A DNA stretch of 64,000 nt from JASJBU01 sp039714735. Lineage in GTDB: Bacteria > Pseudomonadota > Gammaproteobacteria > Chromatiales > Chromatiaceae. The translations under genes were made by a program, and so were the position numbers. The stretch covers positions 1 to 64,000 of the forward strand of contig JBDLIT010000005.1 in NCBI GenBank assembly GCA_039714735.1, given 5' to 3'. Positions within the stretch are counted from its first letter, which is position 1, and every line of letters starts with the position of its first letter. The notes under the pieces were generated by a model. The model saw only the letters and a list, made by a program, of their open reading frames with translations, was not told where the DNA came from and searched no databases. Below, one piece after another: positions 1-8,492 of this stretch.

Positions 1-271
1 GCATGCCGCCGTGACCCATGGCGATACCGTCGTCCACCGCGATGGTATTGAACTCCTTGGCCACACCGCCCGCCTGCTCGATCTCCCTGGCAACCAACTG
101 TCCCAGGTCCTTCAGATGCACATGACCGGGAACAAATTGGGTGAAAGAGTTGGCGATGGCAATGATCGGTTTATCGAAATCATTGTCCTGCATGCCGGTG
201 GCGCGCCAGAGGGCTCTGGCGCCGGCCATGTTGCGACCATGGGTGGTCGTGCGGGAGCGATATTGCGGCAT
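1..271 (-). CDS. ilvD: Dihydroxy-acid dehydratase, N-terminal part
   Basis: This is the first 90 codons of dihydroxy-acid dehydratase, the iron-sulfur enzyme that dehydrates 2,3-dihydroxy-acids in valine, leucine and isoleucine synthesis. The gene reads leftward and its 3' part lies outside the window. The start ATG is at 271-269. The N-terminus MPQYRSRTTTHGRNMAGA, then NSFTQFVPGHVHLKDLG, and finally FNTIAVDDGIAMGHGGM are highly conserved IlvD segments. The cluster-binding cysteines would lie beyond the edge. It is separated from the upstream kinase gene by about 115 bp that contains a terminator-like hairpin, so it is probably transcribed on its own. Confidence 0.93.
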   Translation of the reverse strand, partial: MPQYRSRTTTHGRNMAGARALWRATGMQDNDFDKPIIAIANSFTQFVPGHVHLKDLGQLVAREIEQAGGVAKEFNTIAVDDGIAMGHGGM

Positions 272-295
272 CACAATCTCCGAATGTTCAGAACC

Positions 296-322
296 AAAAA
301 AGAGGCATTATGCCCACTTTTT
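296..322 (-). terminator. Terminator-like hairpin between kinase gene and ilvD
   Basis: An imperfect inverted repeat pairs AAAAAG and GGCA with TGCC and CTTTTT around a 3-nt loop, with a small asymmetric bulge. Read on the minus strand the stem is followed by a run of T, as in a Rho-independent terminator. It lies 65 bp past the histidine kinase stop and 25 bp before the ilvD start, so it would end the signalling operon. The A/T run on the other side makes it look bidirectional. Confidence 0.5.
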
Positions 323-386
323 CAGGCCACAACCAATCCACGAATTTCAAACCATCTAGCGTGGAATGGATCAGAGACTGATCGAG

Positions 387-3032
387 TTATGCTGAATCCG
401 GCTCGCAAGGCAACAATAGACAGAACAGGGCTCCACCATGGGCAGAGTCACGCAACTCTACCCGGCCATTGTGTTTTTCAGCCACAATCTTCACAAAATT
501 CAGACCGAGCCCTATACTGGTGTGTTGTTGCTCCAACCGCTGTTCACCATGCCTGAAGGGAAGAAATATACTTTCCCGCAGTTCATCGGGTACGCCAGAC
601 CCCTGGTCAAGTACGCAGCATTCCAGTTGGTTGCCCACGCGCAGAAGACTGATAGTCACTATCCCACCATCCGGTGAAAATCTGATAGCGTTTCCCAGCA
701 AATTGAGCAGCGTCCGCTCCAACAGGGCGACATTGCCCTGCAGCCAGGCTTCCTCCATCTCAAACCGGGTTTCCAGCTTTATCCGCCGGAGCTGGGCCTG
801 GGCATAGACATCACCCATGGCGGTGTAGATGACTGAAACAAAATCGGTATCACTGAAGCTTGTGGTATCCGCTGCTTCCGCCCGAGCCAGTTGCAGAAAA
901 TCATCCGCCATCTTCAGCGAACGCCGAGCCAGGGGCTGAATTTGTTGCGCCAGTTGTTCTGCCGTGCCTTCAGTGACAATCCTGGATTGGGTCAAAGAGA
1001 GCAATGAGGTGATGGGCGAGCGGATGTCGTGGGAAAGAAAATTCAGCATCCTGGCCCGGGTCCGCTCTGTCTGCTTGAGCGCGCCGATATCCGACAGGTT
1101 GATGATCATGCCGAAAATACCCGCACTGTCCTTATCCAGCGGTTGTACCTGTAGATAGAGTTCCCGCTCCTGCGGACCCTGGGCCTCGAACCTGACTGGC
1201 TGCCCCTCCATGAAGAGTCTCACCATCACTTTTTCCCAGGCATGCTCTCCGCGTATCTCCAGGTTCTTCAGTAAGCCATGGGCATCCTTACCCACGAGGG
1301 CCGCTTCATTCTCGAGCCCTATGTAACTGACGGCCCTTGGATTCGACAAGATCACGCGCCCCAGCGAGTCGACCACCAGCAGTCCATCATCCATCTGCCC
1401 CAACGCCAGGGTAATAAAACGCCGCAACTGGGCAAGCCGTGCATTCGCCTGCTCGACCTGCAAGATGCGTCTTTCAAACTGCTCGAGGGTACTGACCGAC
1501 TCACTCTCTTGTGGTCGATTGAACTGTGAGGCGAAATCCTCCAGCAACAGCAGGGCGCGCCCTTCAGGCACCTCCATCCTGGGCCAGCGCAGACCCAATT
1601 GCCAAATAGCGCCATGGGATTCAATTTCTGTCCATAATTCAGCGCCCTGCCTGACCCATTGGCCAGGTTCCAGCTCGATAAGAGGCGGCTCTAAAGACTC
1701 TCCGGATTGATGCAGCAGGCGCCGGTTGTTCTCATACACCACCCAGCCCTGTATGGGCATGATCTGTTGCAGAAAACCCAAGGCCGAAAACAGATCTGCG
1801 GGTTGCTGGGATACCGGCAGCACCTGTTGCTCCTGGTTGAGTTTTTCCAGTTCCAGTTTGAGATAGGCAACACTCTGCTCCAGCCTCCGCCAACTCCATA
1901 GTGGATAACTGACCAGCAGCCCAAGCAGGGCAACGGCCGGCGGAAACCAGATACGAAAACTGTGAATCCACACCAGACTGGCCGACAACAGCAACATGGC
2001 CAACCCGACGGTCACCACCGGCGCCAGACGGGTGGGAAAATAGGGATAGAGAAAGAAAGGCAAAACCACCAATAGCCCGGTGATGAGTAGATAATTGGCG
2101 CCCTCAACTCTGGAAATGGTTTCTCCACTGCGTAACGCATCCAGGATGTTCGCATTGATCTCCACCCCTGACATGGGTTTTCCATGGGCGGATACCGGGG
2201 TCGGCAACACATCCCCCAAGCCCGTGGCGGTCACCCCCACCAACACGATGCGATCCTTGAAGGCGTCCGCAAGGAATTCCCCCTTCAACACCTGAGAGTA
2301 TGAATAACGGGGATAATGGCCAGCTGGCCCGAAGAATGGAATCAGGCGGTATGCGCGACGACCGATCGACTGGGTATTGTTTTTCAGCGGCGCCTGATTT
2401 GTCTGCAGGGGCCAGGCGACCGGGTCCAGCCAGTTCAGCAGGGACAACATCATATGGGGCCAGTAGGCCTGCCCCAAACCCTCATACAGAAAAATCCCCC
2501 GCGCAATCCCATCCGCATCCAGTTCCATATGCATGTGGCCCAGACCGGCAGCCACCCTGGACAGCTCTGACATCGGCATCGTCTCCACCAGCTGACCGCC
2601 GAGGCGATACTCCTCCATGATCACTGGAAAAAAGACTCGCTCACTGGCAGCCACTGATTGGATCAACTGTCTGTCACCCACCTGGTTATGCAGATCCGCC
2701 TCGGCGAACAGGATATCCACAGCGATCGCCTTGGCTCCAGCCTGGGTCAGGATATCTATTAACTGCGCATGGATCCCTCGCGGCCAGGGCCAGCGGCCAA
2801 AGTCGACGAGGCTCTGCTCATCAACCGCGACAATCACGATGTCTTCAGCAGGGGGTTTGGACCAGAGGTCGATCTGCAGGTCATACAGCAACTGATCCCA
2901 GCGCCACAGCCAGCCGCTGGCCGCCAGCAGCAATACCAGCAGCAGCAGGGAAATCGCGGTTATGAGACGCTCGGTGAGACCAAGACTCAGATTGGTTTTT
3001 TTCACATTCACTCGGCTGGAGATCAGCGCCAA
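387..3032 (-). CDS. CHASE2-domain sensor histidine kinase
   Basis: This 881-aa membrane sensor kinase has an N-terminal membrane segment (about residues 22-41). An extracytoplasmic CHASE2 domain follows (about 45-310, with DIVIVAVDEQSL and DRIVLVGVTATGLGD). Then come two or three closely spaced membrane helices (about 310-375), a coiled stretch, a PAS-like domain (DGLLVVDSLGRVILSNPRAV) and the kinase core. The H-box FLSHDIRSPITSL puts the phosphorylated histidine at about residue 668. The N-box NLLGNAIRFSPDGG and the ATP-lid motifs DQGSG and GLGLNF are intact, so it should be active. Its start overlaps the end of the FecR-repeat gene by 10 bp, and an OmpR-type regulator begins the same operon. 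The cognate pairing is inferred from context; the ligand is unknown. Confidence 0.9.
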   Translation of the reverse strand: MALISSRVNVKKTNLSLGLTERLITAISLLLLVLLLAASGWLWRWDQLLYDLQIDLWSKPPAEDIVIVAVDEQSLVDFGRWPWPRGIHAQLIDILTQAGAKAIAVDILFAEADLHNQVGDRQLIQSVAASERVFFPVIMEEYRLGGQLVETMPMSELSRVAAGLGHMHMELDADGIARGIFLYEGLGQAYWPHMMLSLLNWLDPVAWPLQTNQAPLKNNTQSIGRRAYRLIPFFGPAGHYPRYSYSQVLKGEFLADAFKDRIVLVGVTATGLGDVLPTPVSAHGKPMSGVEINANILDALRSGETISRVEGANYLLITGLLVVLPFFLYPYFPTRLAPVVTVGLAMLLLSASLVWIHSFRIWFPPAVALLGLLVSYPLWSWRRLEQSVAYLKLELEKLNQEQQVLPVSQQPADLFSALGFLQQIMPIQGWVVYENNRRLLHQSGESLEPPLIELEPGQWVRQGAELWTEIESHGAIWQLGLRWPRMEVPEGRALLLLEDFASQFNRPQESESVSTLEQFERRILQVEQANARLAQLRRFITLALGQMDDGLLVVDSLGRVILSNPRAVSYIGLENEAALVGKDAHGLLKNLEIRGEHAWEKVMVRLFMEGQPVRFEAQGPQERELYLQVQPLDKDSAGIFGMIINLSDIGALKQTERTRARMLNFLSHDIRSPITSLLSLTQSRIVTEGTAEQLAQQIQPLARRSLKMADDFLQLARAEAADTTSFSDTDFVSVIYTAMGDVYAQAQLRRIKLETRFEMEEAWLQGNVALLERTLLNLLGNAIRFSPDGGIVTISLLRVGNQLECCVLDQGSGVPDELRESIFLPFRHGEQRLEQQHTSIGLGLNFVKIVAEKHNGRVELRDSAHGGALFCLLLPCEPDSA

Positions 3033-5455
3033 GGCAACTCGATACGATAAACTCCGGAATGACTTTCAGGGGGATCGGTTTCGAACAGGGCATCCACCCG
3101 TACAAAGAGCCTTCCCTGCCAGTACAAAGGCAATCGTAATCTAGAAGCCATACCAATACGTTCAAACAAGGGGTTCTGAAAACTGGCGTCTCTGGCAATC
3201 AGCAGACGATAACCCCAGGCATCCTCGACCTGACTCCAGCTGAAGGTCATCCAACCGGGACCAAAGAGGGGCTTATCCAACACCGGCACCGCTCGTGGTT
3301 TTCGATTAACCTGCAAATCATACTGCCCCGCCAAGCCTTCCTGTCCATAGGCATCCATGCCCTTAATCGATAGCTGGTAGTTACCCGGCCGTAGATTTTC
3401 CAAGGTAAGAGCAGCGCCTTTCGTCGAAAAATCATCTAAGACAGCAGCACCATCGCCAGCCGACCGCATTTGGATTCTGTAGCTGACCGCTCCATCCAGG
3501 GCAGGCCATTGGAACGTCACAGCACCCTCTTCAACCACTTCAGCTAGGGCCGACAAGTCGGGAGCGATCAGTGGAATTGGTTTCACCTGAAATGCATGCA
3601 TGTCGGCTTGACCATCCCGCCCATAGGCATCTATAGCCCAGACCGATAATTTGTAGGTTCCCGGCTGTAGATTCTCCAGGGTATAGGCCGGGTCCGCCGT
3701 TTTGTTATCCAACAAAACAGATTCAGCATCGCCCACTCCGTGTAATTTGACCCGGTAACTTTCTGCCCCGTCCTGGGCTGGCCATTGGAGCGTCACAGGA
3801 GCAGGTTCAACGGCCGCCGGGAGCGCTGACAAATCGGGGATCGCCAGCCGCGGTGGATAAACGAGCAACTGATGCAAACCGCTGGCCCCCTCTCGTTCAT
3901 ATACATCGATGCCGCTTATCGATAGCTGGTATTCCCCCGATTGCAGGTCCTCCAGTGTATAGCTCGGAACCTCCGTCATGACATCCAACAAAATTGCGTC
4001 AGCATTGCCCGCCGTATGCAATTTGAATCGGTAACGCTCCGCCCCTAGCAGCGGTGGCCATTGAAACGCTATGGGACCCGGCTCAGTAGCCGCTGACAGT
4101 GTTGAGAGGTCGGGAGTCTCCAGCCGTGGTGGATACACAAGCAGTCGATGCAAACCGCTAGTACCCTCTCGTGCATAGACATCGATGCCGCTTATCGATA
4201 ACTGGTATTCACCCGGCTGCAAATTATCCAAGGTGTAGGCCGGGTCCGCCGTTTTGCTATCCAACAAGACAGATTCTGCATCGCCCACTGCATGCAATTT
4301 GATTCGGTATCTCTCTGCCCCATCCAGCGGTGTCCATTGGAGCGCCACGGGACCTGTTTCAACGGCTGCCGGGAGTGCTGACAGATCGGGGGTAGCCAGC
4401 AATGGCCCCAAGCTCACTTGAAGTACGTGCCGTGCCGTCAAGCCCTCCAGTCCGAGTTCATCTATGCCCCTTATCAATAGCTGATAATCGCCCGGTTGCA
4501 GGTTTTCCAAGGTAGAAGCCGCATCCTCCGTCAAGATATCCAACAATACCACATCATCCTCGCCTGCCAACTGCAGCTTAAGTCTGTAGCGTTTCGCCTC
4601 CTCCAGAGGAGACCATTGGATATTCACAGAACCTGCATAAACTTCAGCAGGGAGATCTGACAGGTCGGGTGATGCCAATAGCTTTCTCGGTGACGCCGGG
4701 GGCTTGCCGGGTTCAATCAGGGTGCCGAATCCAGCAGTCACCGATACGGTCTCTCCACCCGCTGCAACTGCCACATCCCCTTCAATAACCTCATTTCGCG
4801 TCAGCCCGCTGTCGCCTTCCACACCGATACGGAAGCCGGTGCCACGCACCATGGTCACCGCAGCGGGGGTATGTATCTCATACCTTGAACCTTCCCCATG
4901 AAGTGGTCTGACCCGGCTCTCCACACGACCACGCTGAACCCGCAGGCGGGTATCGATCATGCCTGTCTCGCCAAAGGCAGACAACGTATCAAGGGTGATC
5001 TCACTCTGTGGCCCCATCAGTAGACGAGAACCATCAGCAAATCGAATGGAAACCACAGCCTGGGGCCCGGTTACGACCCGGTCACCTAACAGCAACGCAT
5101 CTTTGCTCTCGAGAGTTGCTGGAACCTGGTTGCCTTCACGATAGAGATCAACCTCCCCGCGTAGAAAAACGATCTCTGCCCTGGCCGGAGACTGTAACAA
5201 CCATTCCAAAGGAATCCGGATCTCGGTGCCAACAGGAATCTCCCGGTCCTCTTCAATTTTATTATGTGCCTGCAGTTGCGCGGTAGTGATCTCCGGCAAC
5301 AGGAAACGCACACTGATGCCTGAAAGGGTCTCACCAGGCCGGATACGATAGACCCAGTCTTCCGCTTGCGACAAGGCCGGCAGGCATAGCAATGCCATCA
5401 GGAATAGAACCCAATAGCGAAAATAATACTGTTCTGGTTTTCGCATGATTCTCAA
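3023..5455 (-). CDS. LysM-FecR domain protein with tandem repeats
   Basis: This 810-aa exported protein is of unrecognised specific function. Residues 1-31 form a signal sequence ending ALSQA. A LysM module follows (about 34-84, WVYRIRPGETLSGISVRF), pointing to peptidoglycan binding. A FecR domain covers about 95-250 (GDRVVTGPQAVVSIRFADGS, VRGTGFRIGVEG). After that come five tandem fibronectin-III-like units of 92-93 aa, each beginning PDLS at residues 263, 356, 448, 540 and 632, and a divergent sixth unit. FecR domains commonly work in the periplasm in signal transfer. The gene sits between the response regulator (17 bp upstream) and the CHASE2 kinase (10-bp overlap), so it is probably a periplasmic partner of the kinase; that role is inference. 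Confidence 0.85.
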   Translation of the reverse strand: MRIMRKPEQYYFRYWVLFLMALLCLPALSQAEDWVYRIRPGETLSGISVRFLLPEITTAQLQAHNKIEEDREIPVGTEIRIPLEWLLQSPARAEIVFLRGEVDLYREGNQVPATLESKDALLLGDRVVTGPQAVVSIRFADGSRLLMGPQSEITLDTLSAFGETGMIDTRLRVQRGRVESRVRPLHGEGSRYEIHTPAAVTMVRGTGFRIGVEGDSGLTRNEVIEGDVAVAAGGETVSVTAGFGTLIEPGKPPASPRKLLASPDLSDLPAEVYAGSVNIQWSPLEEAKRYRLKLQLAGEDDVVLLDILTEDAASTLENLQPGDYQLLIRGIDELGLEGLTARHVLQVSLGPLLATPDLSALPAAVETGPVALQWTPLDGAERYRIKLHAVGDAESVLLDSKTADPAYTLDNLQPGEYQLSISGIDVYAREGTSGLHRLLVYPPRLETPDLSTLSAATEPGPIAFQWPPLLGAERYRFKLHTAGNADAILLDVMTEVPSYTLEDLQSGEYQLSISGIDVYEREGASGLHQLLVYPPRLAIPDLSALPAAVEPAPVTLQWPAQDGAESYRVKLHGVGDAESVLLDNKTADPAYTLENLQPGTYKLSVWAIDAYGRDGQADMHAFQVKPIPLIAPDLSALAEVVEEGAVTFQWPALDGAVSYRIQMRSAGDGAAVLDDFSTKGAALTLENLRPGNYQLSIKGMDAYGQEGLAGQYDLQVNRKPRAVPVLDKPLFGPGWMTFSWSQVEDAWGYRLLIARDASFQNPLFERIGMASRLRLPLYWQGRLFVRVDALFETDPPESHSGVYRIELPWR
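3286..4669 (-). repeat. Five tandem ~276-bp repeats inside the FecR gene
   Basis: The repeats encode units that start PDLSALPAAVE, continue with LQWPxLDGAERYRxKLH and TLENLQPGEYQLSISGID, and are spaced 93, 92, 92 and 92 residues apart. Some neighbouring units are very alike (for instance the stretch encoding TADPAYTL occurs in two of them), which suggests recent duplication or homogenisation. Copy number may therefore vary between strains. Confidence 0.85.
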
Positions 5456-5472
5456 TCAGACGCGATCTGGAT

Positions 5473-6165
5473 TTAAAGGTCAGATAGTTGCTCCAAGCGG
5501 TAACCCTGATGATAGATGGCCTTCAACCGCCAACCATTCTCAGGCACCAGACCCAATTTCCGCCTGAGTCGACTGATATGGGTATCCACGGTACGGGTTA
5601 CCAATTCAGGGCCGAATCCCCAGATGCTCTCAAGCAGGTGATCACGGGATAACAGTCGCCCTACGTTGCTTAGCAGCATCCAGGCCAGCTGGAACTCTTT
5701 TTCAGTAGTTTCTACAAGTTGGCCGGCCAGCAGTATCTGTTTCGTCTCCTTGTCCAGTTTCAGCCCATTGATTTCGAGGATCTCATTTCGGATACCATGT
5801 CCGACATGCCGCCTTGCCAGGGCTTTCACACGGGCCAGGGTCACCTCTTTTGAAACAGGCTTCGCCAGATAGTCATCCGCCCCCTTTTCCAGCGCCTCTA
5901 CGATATCCGCTTCACTGTCTCGGTGCGTGATAAAGAATACCGGAGTATCCAGTTCGAGTTCATTGCGAATCCAGGTCAGCAGCTCAATACCAGAAGATTT
6001 CGGCAGCTCCCAATCCATGATCAGCAGATCGTAGCTCTCATGACGTAACTCTTTGGCGAATGAATCTGAATTATCAAAGGTATGGCACGCATGATCGTCA
6101 GATTCCAACCACTCTTTCAGCACACTTGACTGAACCGGATCATCTTCTAAGCAGGCAATACGCAT
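5473..6165 (-). CDS. OmpR/PhoB-family response regulator
   Basis: This 230-aa two-component regulator has a receiver domain at residues 1-115: acidic pocket CLEDDP, phosphoacceptor Asp51 in LLIMDWELP, switch residue in FFITHRDSE, and Lys in DDYLAKPVS. A winged-helix DNA-binding domain follows at about 130-226 (LTTxE-type segment VETTEKEFQLAWMLL, RDHLLESIWG, RTVDTHISRLRRKLG). It is the first gene of the operon with the FecR-repeat protein and the CHASE2 kinase, and all key residues are present. The target genes cannot be read from the sequence; autoregulation and control of the adjacent OmpA-like gene are possibilities only. Confidence 0.93.
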   Translation of the reverse strand: MRIACLEDDPVQSSVLKEWLESDDHACHTFDNSDSFAKELRHESYDLLIMDWELPKSSGIELLTWIRNELELDTPVFFITHRDSEADIVEALEKGADDYLAKPVSKEVTLARVKALARRHVGHGIRNEILEINGLKLDKETKQILLAGQLVETTEKEFQLAWMLLSNVGRLLSRDHLLESIWGFGPELVTRTVDTHISRLRRKLGLVPENGWRLKAIYHQGYRLEQLSDL

Positions 6166-6204
6166 TGGTCAATACCTAGTTGTTCTCATGGATCAAAGCC
6201 GGTG

Positions 6205-6241
6205 AAAAAAAAGGCAGCGATACAATCAACGCATCGCTGCC
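6205..6241 (-). terminator. Rho-independent terminator of the OmpA-like gene
   Basis: A perfect 9-bp stem (GGCAGCGAT at 6213-6221 with ATCGCTGCC at 6233-6241) has an 11-nt loop. On the minus strand it is followed directly by eight T (the A run at 6205-6212). It lies 25 bp beyond the stop of the OmpA-like gene and separates it from the response-regulator operon. Confidence 0.9.
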
Positions 6242-6265
6242 TCTTCCACTACTTAAAGCAGCGCT

Positions 6266-7150
6266 CTACTTCACCTGAAGCTCAACACGACGGTTGTTCG
6301 CTCTACCATCTGCGGTACTGTTATCCGCAATCGGCTGGGATTCACCCATACCTTTGGAAGAGAGTGAGCTGCCATCCACACCCTGGCTCACCAGGTAGTC
6401 GGCCACCGCCTGAGCGCGCTTCTCAGACAGTGCCTGGTTGTAAGCGGCTGCACCAGAAGAGTCGGTATGCCCGATGACCTGTATACCACTAATGTCTGAG
6501 CGAGTCTTGAGAGAGGCCGCCACATCATCCAGGGTGCCTTTGGAGTCAGCCGTCAGCTCATTGCTGTTCAGCTCGAAGGTGACATTCTTCAGAATAATCT
6601 GACTGGCGCATCCTTTGGAATCAACCTTCGCACCAGCCGGTGTTCCCGGACACTTGTCCGCATGGTCGGCTACGCCATCACCATCGGAATCCAACGCACA
6701 GCCATTGGCATCGACTTTGGCGCCGGCTGGGGTGCCCGGACACTTGTCGTCGCTGTCAACCACACCATCGCCATCGGAATCCAGGGCACAACCATCGGCA
6801 TTAACCTTGGTGCCCTTCGGGGTATCGGGGCATTTGTCTTTGTCGTCAGTGACACCATCGCCATCGGAATCCAGGGCACAACCGTCGGCATCAACTTTGA
6901 CGCCTTTCGGAGTGTCAGGACACTTGTCCATCGGATCAGCCACGCCATCGCCATCCGCATCACCATAGCAGGTCGGGTCAATCGGGTAACCGGGGTCACG
7001 ATAGCTGGTTGTCCAGCATTCGCCATATCCAGTTCGAACCACACTGCCCTTGTCTGTACCCTCATGCAGGAAGCCCTTCTCGGCCACTGCGGGCGCAGCA
7101 AGTATCATTGGCACCAATACCATCGCAAGTTTTTTCAATTGAGTCTGCAT
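6266..7150 (-). CDS. OmpA-family protein with thrombospondin type 3 repeats
   Basis: This 294-aa envelope protein has a signal peptide at about residues 1-23 (cleavage after APAVA). Four 30-aa thrombospondin type 3 units at 64-181 each have a DSDGDGVxDxxDKCPxTPxG calcium-binding pattern and paired cysteines. The C-terminal OmpA peptidoglycan-binding domain (about 187-294) has TFELNSNELT, VIGHTDSSG, LSEKRAQAVADYL and NNRRVEL. There is no N-terminal beta-barrel, so it is more likely a periplasmic or outer-membrane-tethered peptidoglycan-binding protein than a porin. A good SD (GGAGG) precedes the ATG at 7150, and a small inverted repeat sits just upstream of it. The MscS gene ends 54 bp upstream. 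Confidence 0.9.
   Translation of the reverse strand: MQTQLKKLAMVLVPMILAAPAVAEKGFLHEGTDKGSVVRTGYGECWTTSYRDPGYPIDPTCYGDADGDGVADPMDKCPDTPKGVKVDADGCALDSDGDGVTDDKDKCPDTPKGTKVNADGCALDSDGDGVVDSDDKCPGTPAGAKVDANGCALDSDGDGVADHADKCPGTPAGAKVDSKGCASQIILKNVTFELNSNELTADSKGTLDDVAASLKTRSDISGIQVIGHTDSSGAAAYNQALSEKRAQAVADYLVSQGVDGSSLSSKGMGESQPIADNSTADGRANNRRVELQVK
6608..6961 (-). repeat. Tandem 90-bp repeats encoding calcium-binding units
   Basis: Four copies with a period of exactly 90 bp (30 codons) encode the thrombospondin type 3 units of the OmpA-like protein. Stretches such as GGCATCGGAATC-type Asp/Gly codons recur nearly unchanged, so copy-number change by recombination is plausible. Confidence 0.85.
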
Positions 7151-7161
7151 GCCTACCTCCG

Positions 7162-7177
7162 GTTTGAATTTGCAAAC
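7162..7177 (-). promoter_or_regulatory. Inverted repeat before the OmpA-like SD
   Basis: GTTTG-N6-CAAAC lies immediately upstream of the GGAGG of the OmpA-like gene. A similar but longer palindrome stands upstream of mscS at 8061-8078. It could be a repressor site or a short RNA hairpin affecting translation; neither is shown. Confidence 0.3.
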
Positions 7178-7204
7178 AAAAATCTGATAAATCCGCCTAA
7201 CACC

Positions 7205-8023
7205 TTAAGCAGCATCTTCCTTGAATAGGTGAAGATCCTGTTGCGGATAGGGGATACTAACACCTTCCTTATCAAAAGCAGCTTTAATCGCCTCCATTAC
7301 ATCAGCGCGAGTCGTCCAGTAATCTCCGGACTTGACCCATGGACGCACCGCAAAATCGACACTGCTAGCACCCAGCTCCAGGAGCATGACTGTAGGTGCG
7401 GGAGTTTTCAGGATGGTATCATTGGCCGCCAGAACATCATTGATGATGTCACGCGCCTTCTTGATGTCATCATCGTATCCAATGCCGATGACCAGATCGA
7501 TACGACGGGTTTCCCGGGTTGAGAAGTTGATGATGGTGCCGCCGTAGATCTGCGCATTCGGCATCGTAACTTCACGATTGTCACCCGTTTTCAACATCGT
7601 GTGAAAGATACGAATCTCTTCAACCACACCAGCAACGCCGCCGGCATCAATAAAGTCGCCCAGCTTGAAAGGGCGGAAGATGATCAGCATCACTCCCGCC
7701 GCAAAACTGGAGAGGGAGTCTTTCAATGCCAAGCCGACTGCCAAGCCGGCTGTAGCGAGAATGGCCATGGCAGATGTCGTATTGACTCCAAGTTGTTCCA
7801 ATGCCGCCAGGACAACGACCGCCAGAAGAGCCGCGTAGGCAATATTCCCGAGAAAGCTGACCAGCATCTGGTCGACTTTTCCCCTCGTCATCACCTTTTC
7901 CAAGGTTTTGGTCAAGAGGCGAGCAAGCCACTTACCAATGATGAACACCAGAAGCGCCAAGATAATTTTGGTGCCCCAAGGGATCAGATATGTATTTAGA
8001 ATCGTATCAAGGGATATTTCCAT
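7205..8023 (-). CDS. Small-conductance mechanosensitive channel, MscS family
   Basis: This 272-aa inner-membrane channel opens under membrane tension and releases solutes on hypo-osmotic shock. Three transmembrane helices lie at about residues 15-36, 58-80 and 84-112. The third is the glycine/alanine-rich pore helix (ATAGLAVGLALKDSLSSFAAGVMLI) followed by the hallmark FRPFKLGDFI. The cytoplasmic beta domain has VTMPNAQIYGGTIINFS. The length is close to E. coli MscS (286 aa). The start is supported by AAAGGAG eight bases before the ATG. Its neighbours are other envelope genes, which fits a cell-envelope stress group. Confidence 0.93.
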   Translation of the reverse strand: MEISLDTILNTYLIPWGTKIILALLVFIIGKWLARLLTKTLEKVMTRGKVDQMLVSFLGNIAYAALLAVVVLAALEQLGVNTTSAMAILATAGLAVGLALKDSLSSFAAGVMLIIFRPFKLGDFIDAGGVAGVVEEIRIFHTMLKTGDNREVTMPNAQIYGGTIINFSTRETRRIDLVIGIGYDDDIKKARDIINDVLAANDTILKTPAPTVMLLELGASSVDFAVRPWVKSGDYWTTRADVMEAIKAAFDKEGVSIPYPQQDLHLFKEDAA

Positions 8024-8060
8024 TGAGCTCTCCTTTGAGTCGTTGATTGTTTTAAATTAT

Positions 8061-8078
8061 GTTTGCGAATTCACAAAC
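8061..8078 (-). promoter_or_regulatory. 18-bp palindrome upstream of mscS
   Basis: GTTTGCGAATTCACAAAC is a near-perfect palindrome (one mismatched pair). It spans the stop codon of the GlsB/YeaQ-like gene and lies about 38 bp before the mscS start. It shares GTTTGC-AATTC-AAAC with the element upstream of the OmpA-like gene. It may be an operator or a weak hairpin. Confidence 0.3.
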
Positions 8079-8316
8079 TATATTTAGCTAAGCCTATTGC
8101 AAACAGCGCTAGCATAGCGCTAATCGTTGCTGTGACAAAACCACCAAAAAATCCACTGATCTGTATTCCCAAAGCATGGAAGAGATATCCTCCCAACAAA
8201 GCTCCGATGACCCCAACCAGCAGATTAATGACCAGCCCAATTCCGCCGCTGTTCATTATAAGGCCTGCCAACCATCCAGCAATCAGTCCAATAAAAAGTA
8301 AACCGAAGATGCTCAT
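8071..8316 (-). CDS. GlsB/YeaQ/YmgE-family small membrane protein
   Basis: This 81-aa hydrophobic protein has three predicted membrane helices: MSIFGLLFIGLIAGWLAGLI, then INLLVGVIGALLGGYLF, then FVTATISAMLALFAIGLA. The glycine-rich pattern GLIAGWLAG and GVIGALLGG is typical of the transglycosylase-associated (YeaQ/GlsB) family, often linked with stress responses; the biochemical role is not known. An in-frame extension back to 8460 exists, but the ATG at 8316 has an AGGA ribosome site and gives the normal family length, so I chose it. It could share a transcript with mscS, 47 bp downstream. Confidence 0.85.
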   Translation of the reverse strand: MSIFGLLFIGLIAGWLAGLIMNSGGIGLVINLLVGVIGALLGGYLFHALGIQISGFFGGFVTATISAMLALFAIGLAKYSL

Positions 8317-8492
8317 TCGGTGAAATCCTGTATTTTTTTCCCGCAGATAGGATAAATGAATTTGTACTGAATTCAGAAGCAGCAAGCTGTGAAGAATTGT
8401 GAACTGAGATACTATTGATCGACTATCATCACTGGCCCAATGGGTCACTGATGGTTTCATAACTCCGCCAAACCGAGGTCTTATAGAGACAT

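Noticed and set aside
6608..6961. Regular repeats that could suggest a CRISPR array
   Set aside because: The 90-bp period is in frame and encodes calcium-binding protein repeats; there are no spacers.
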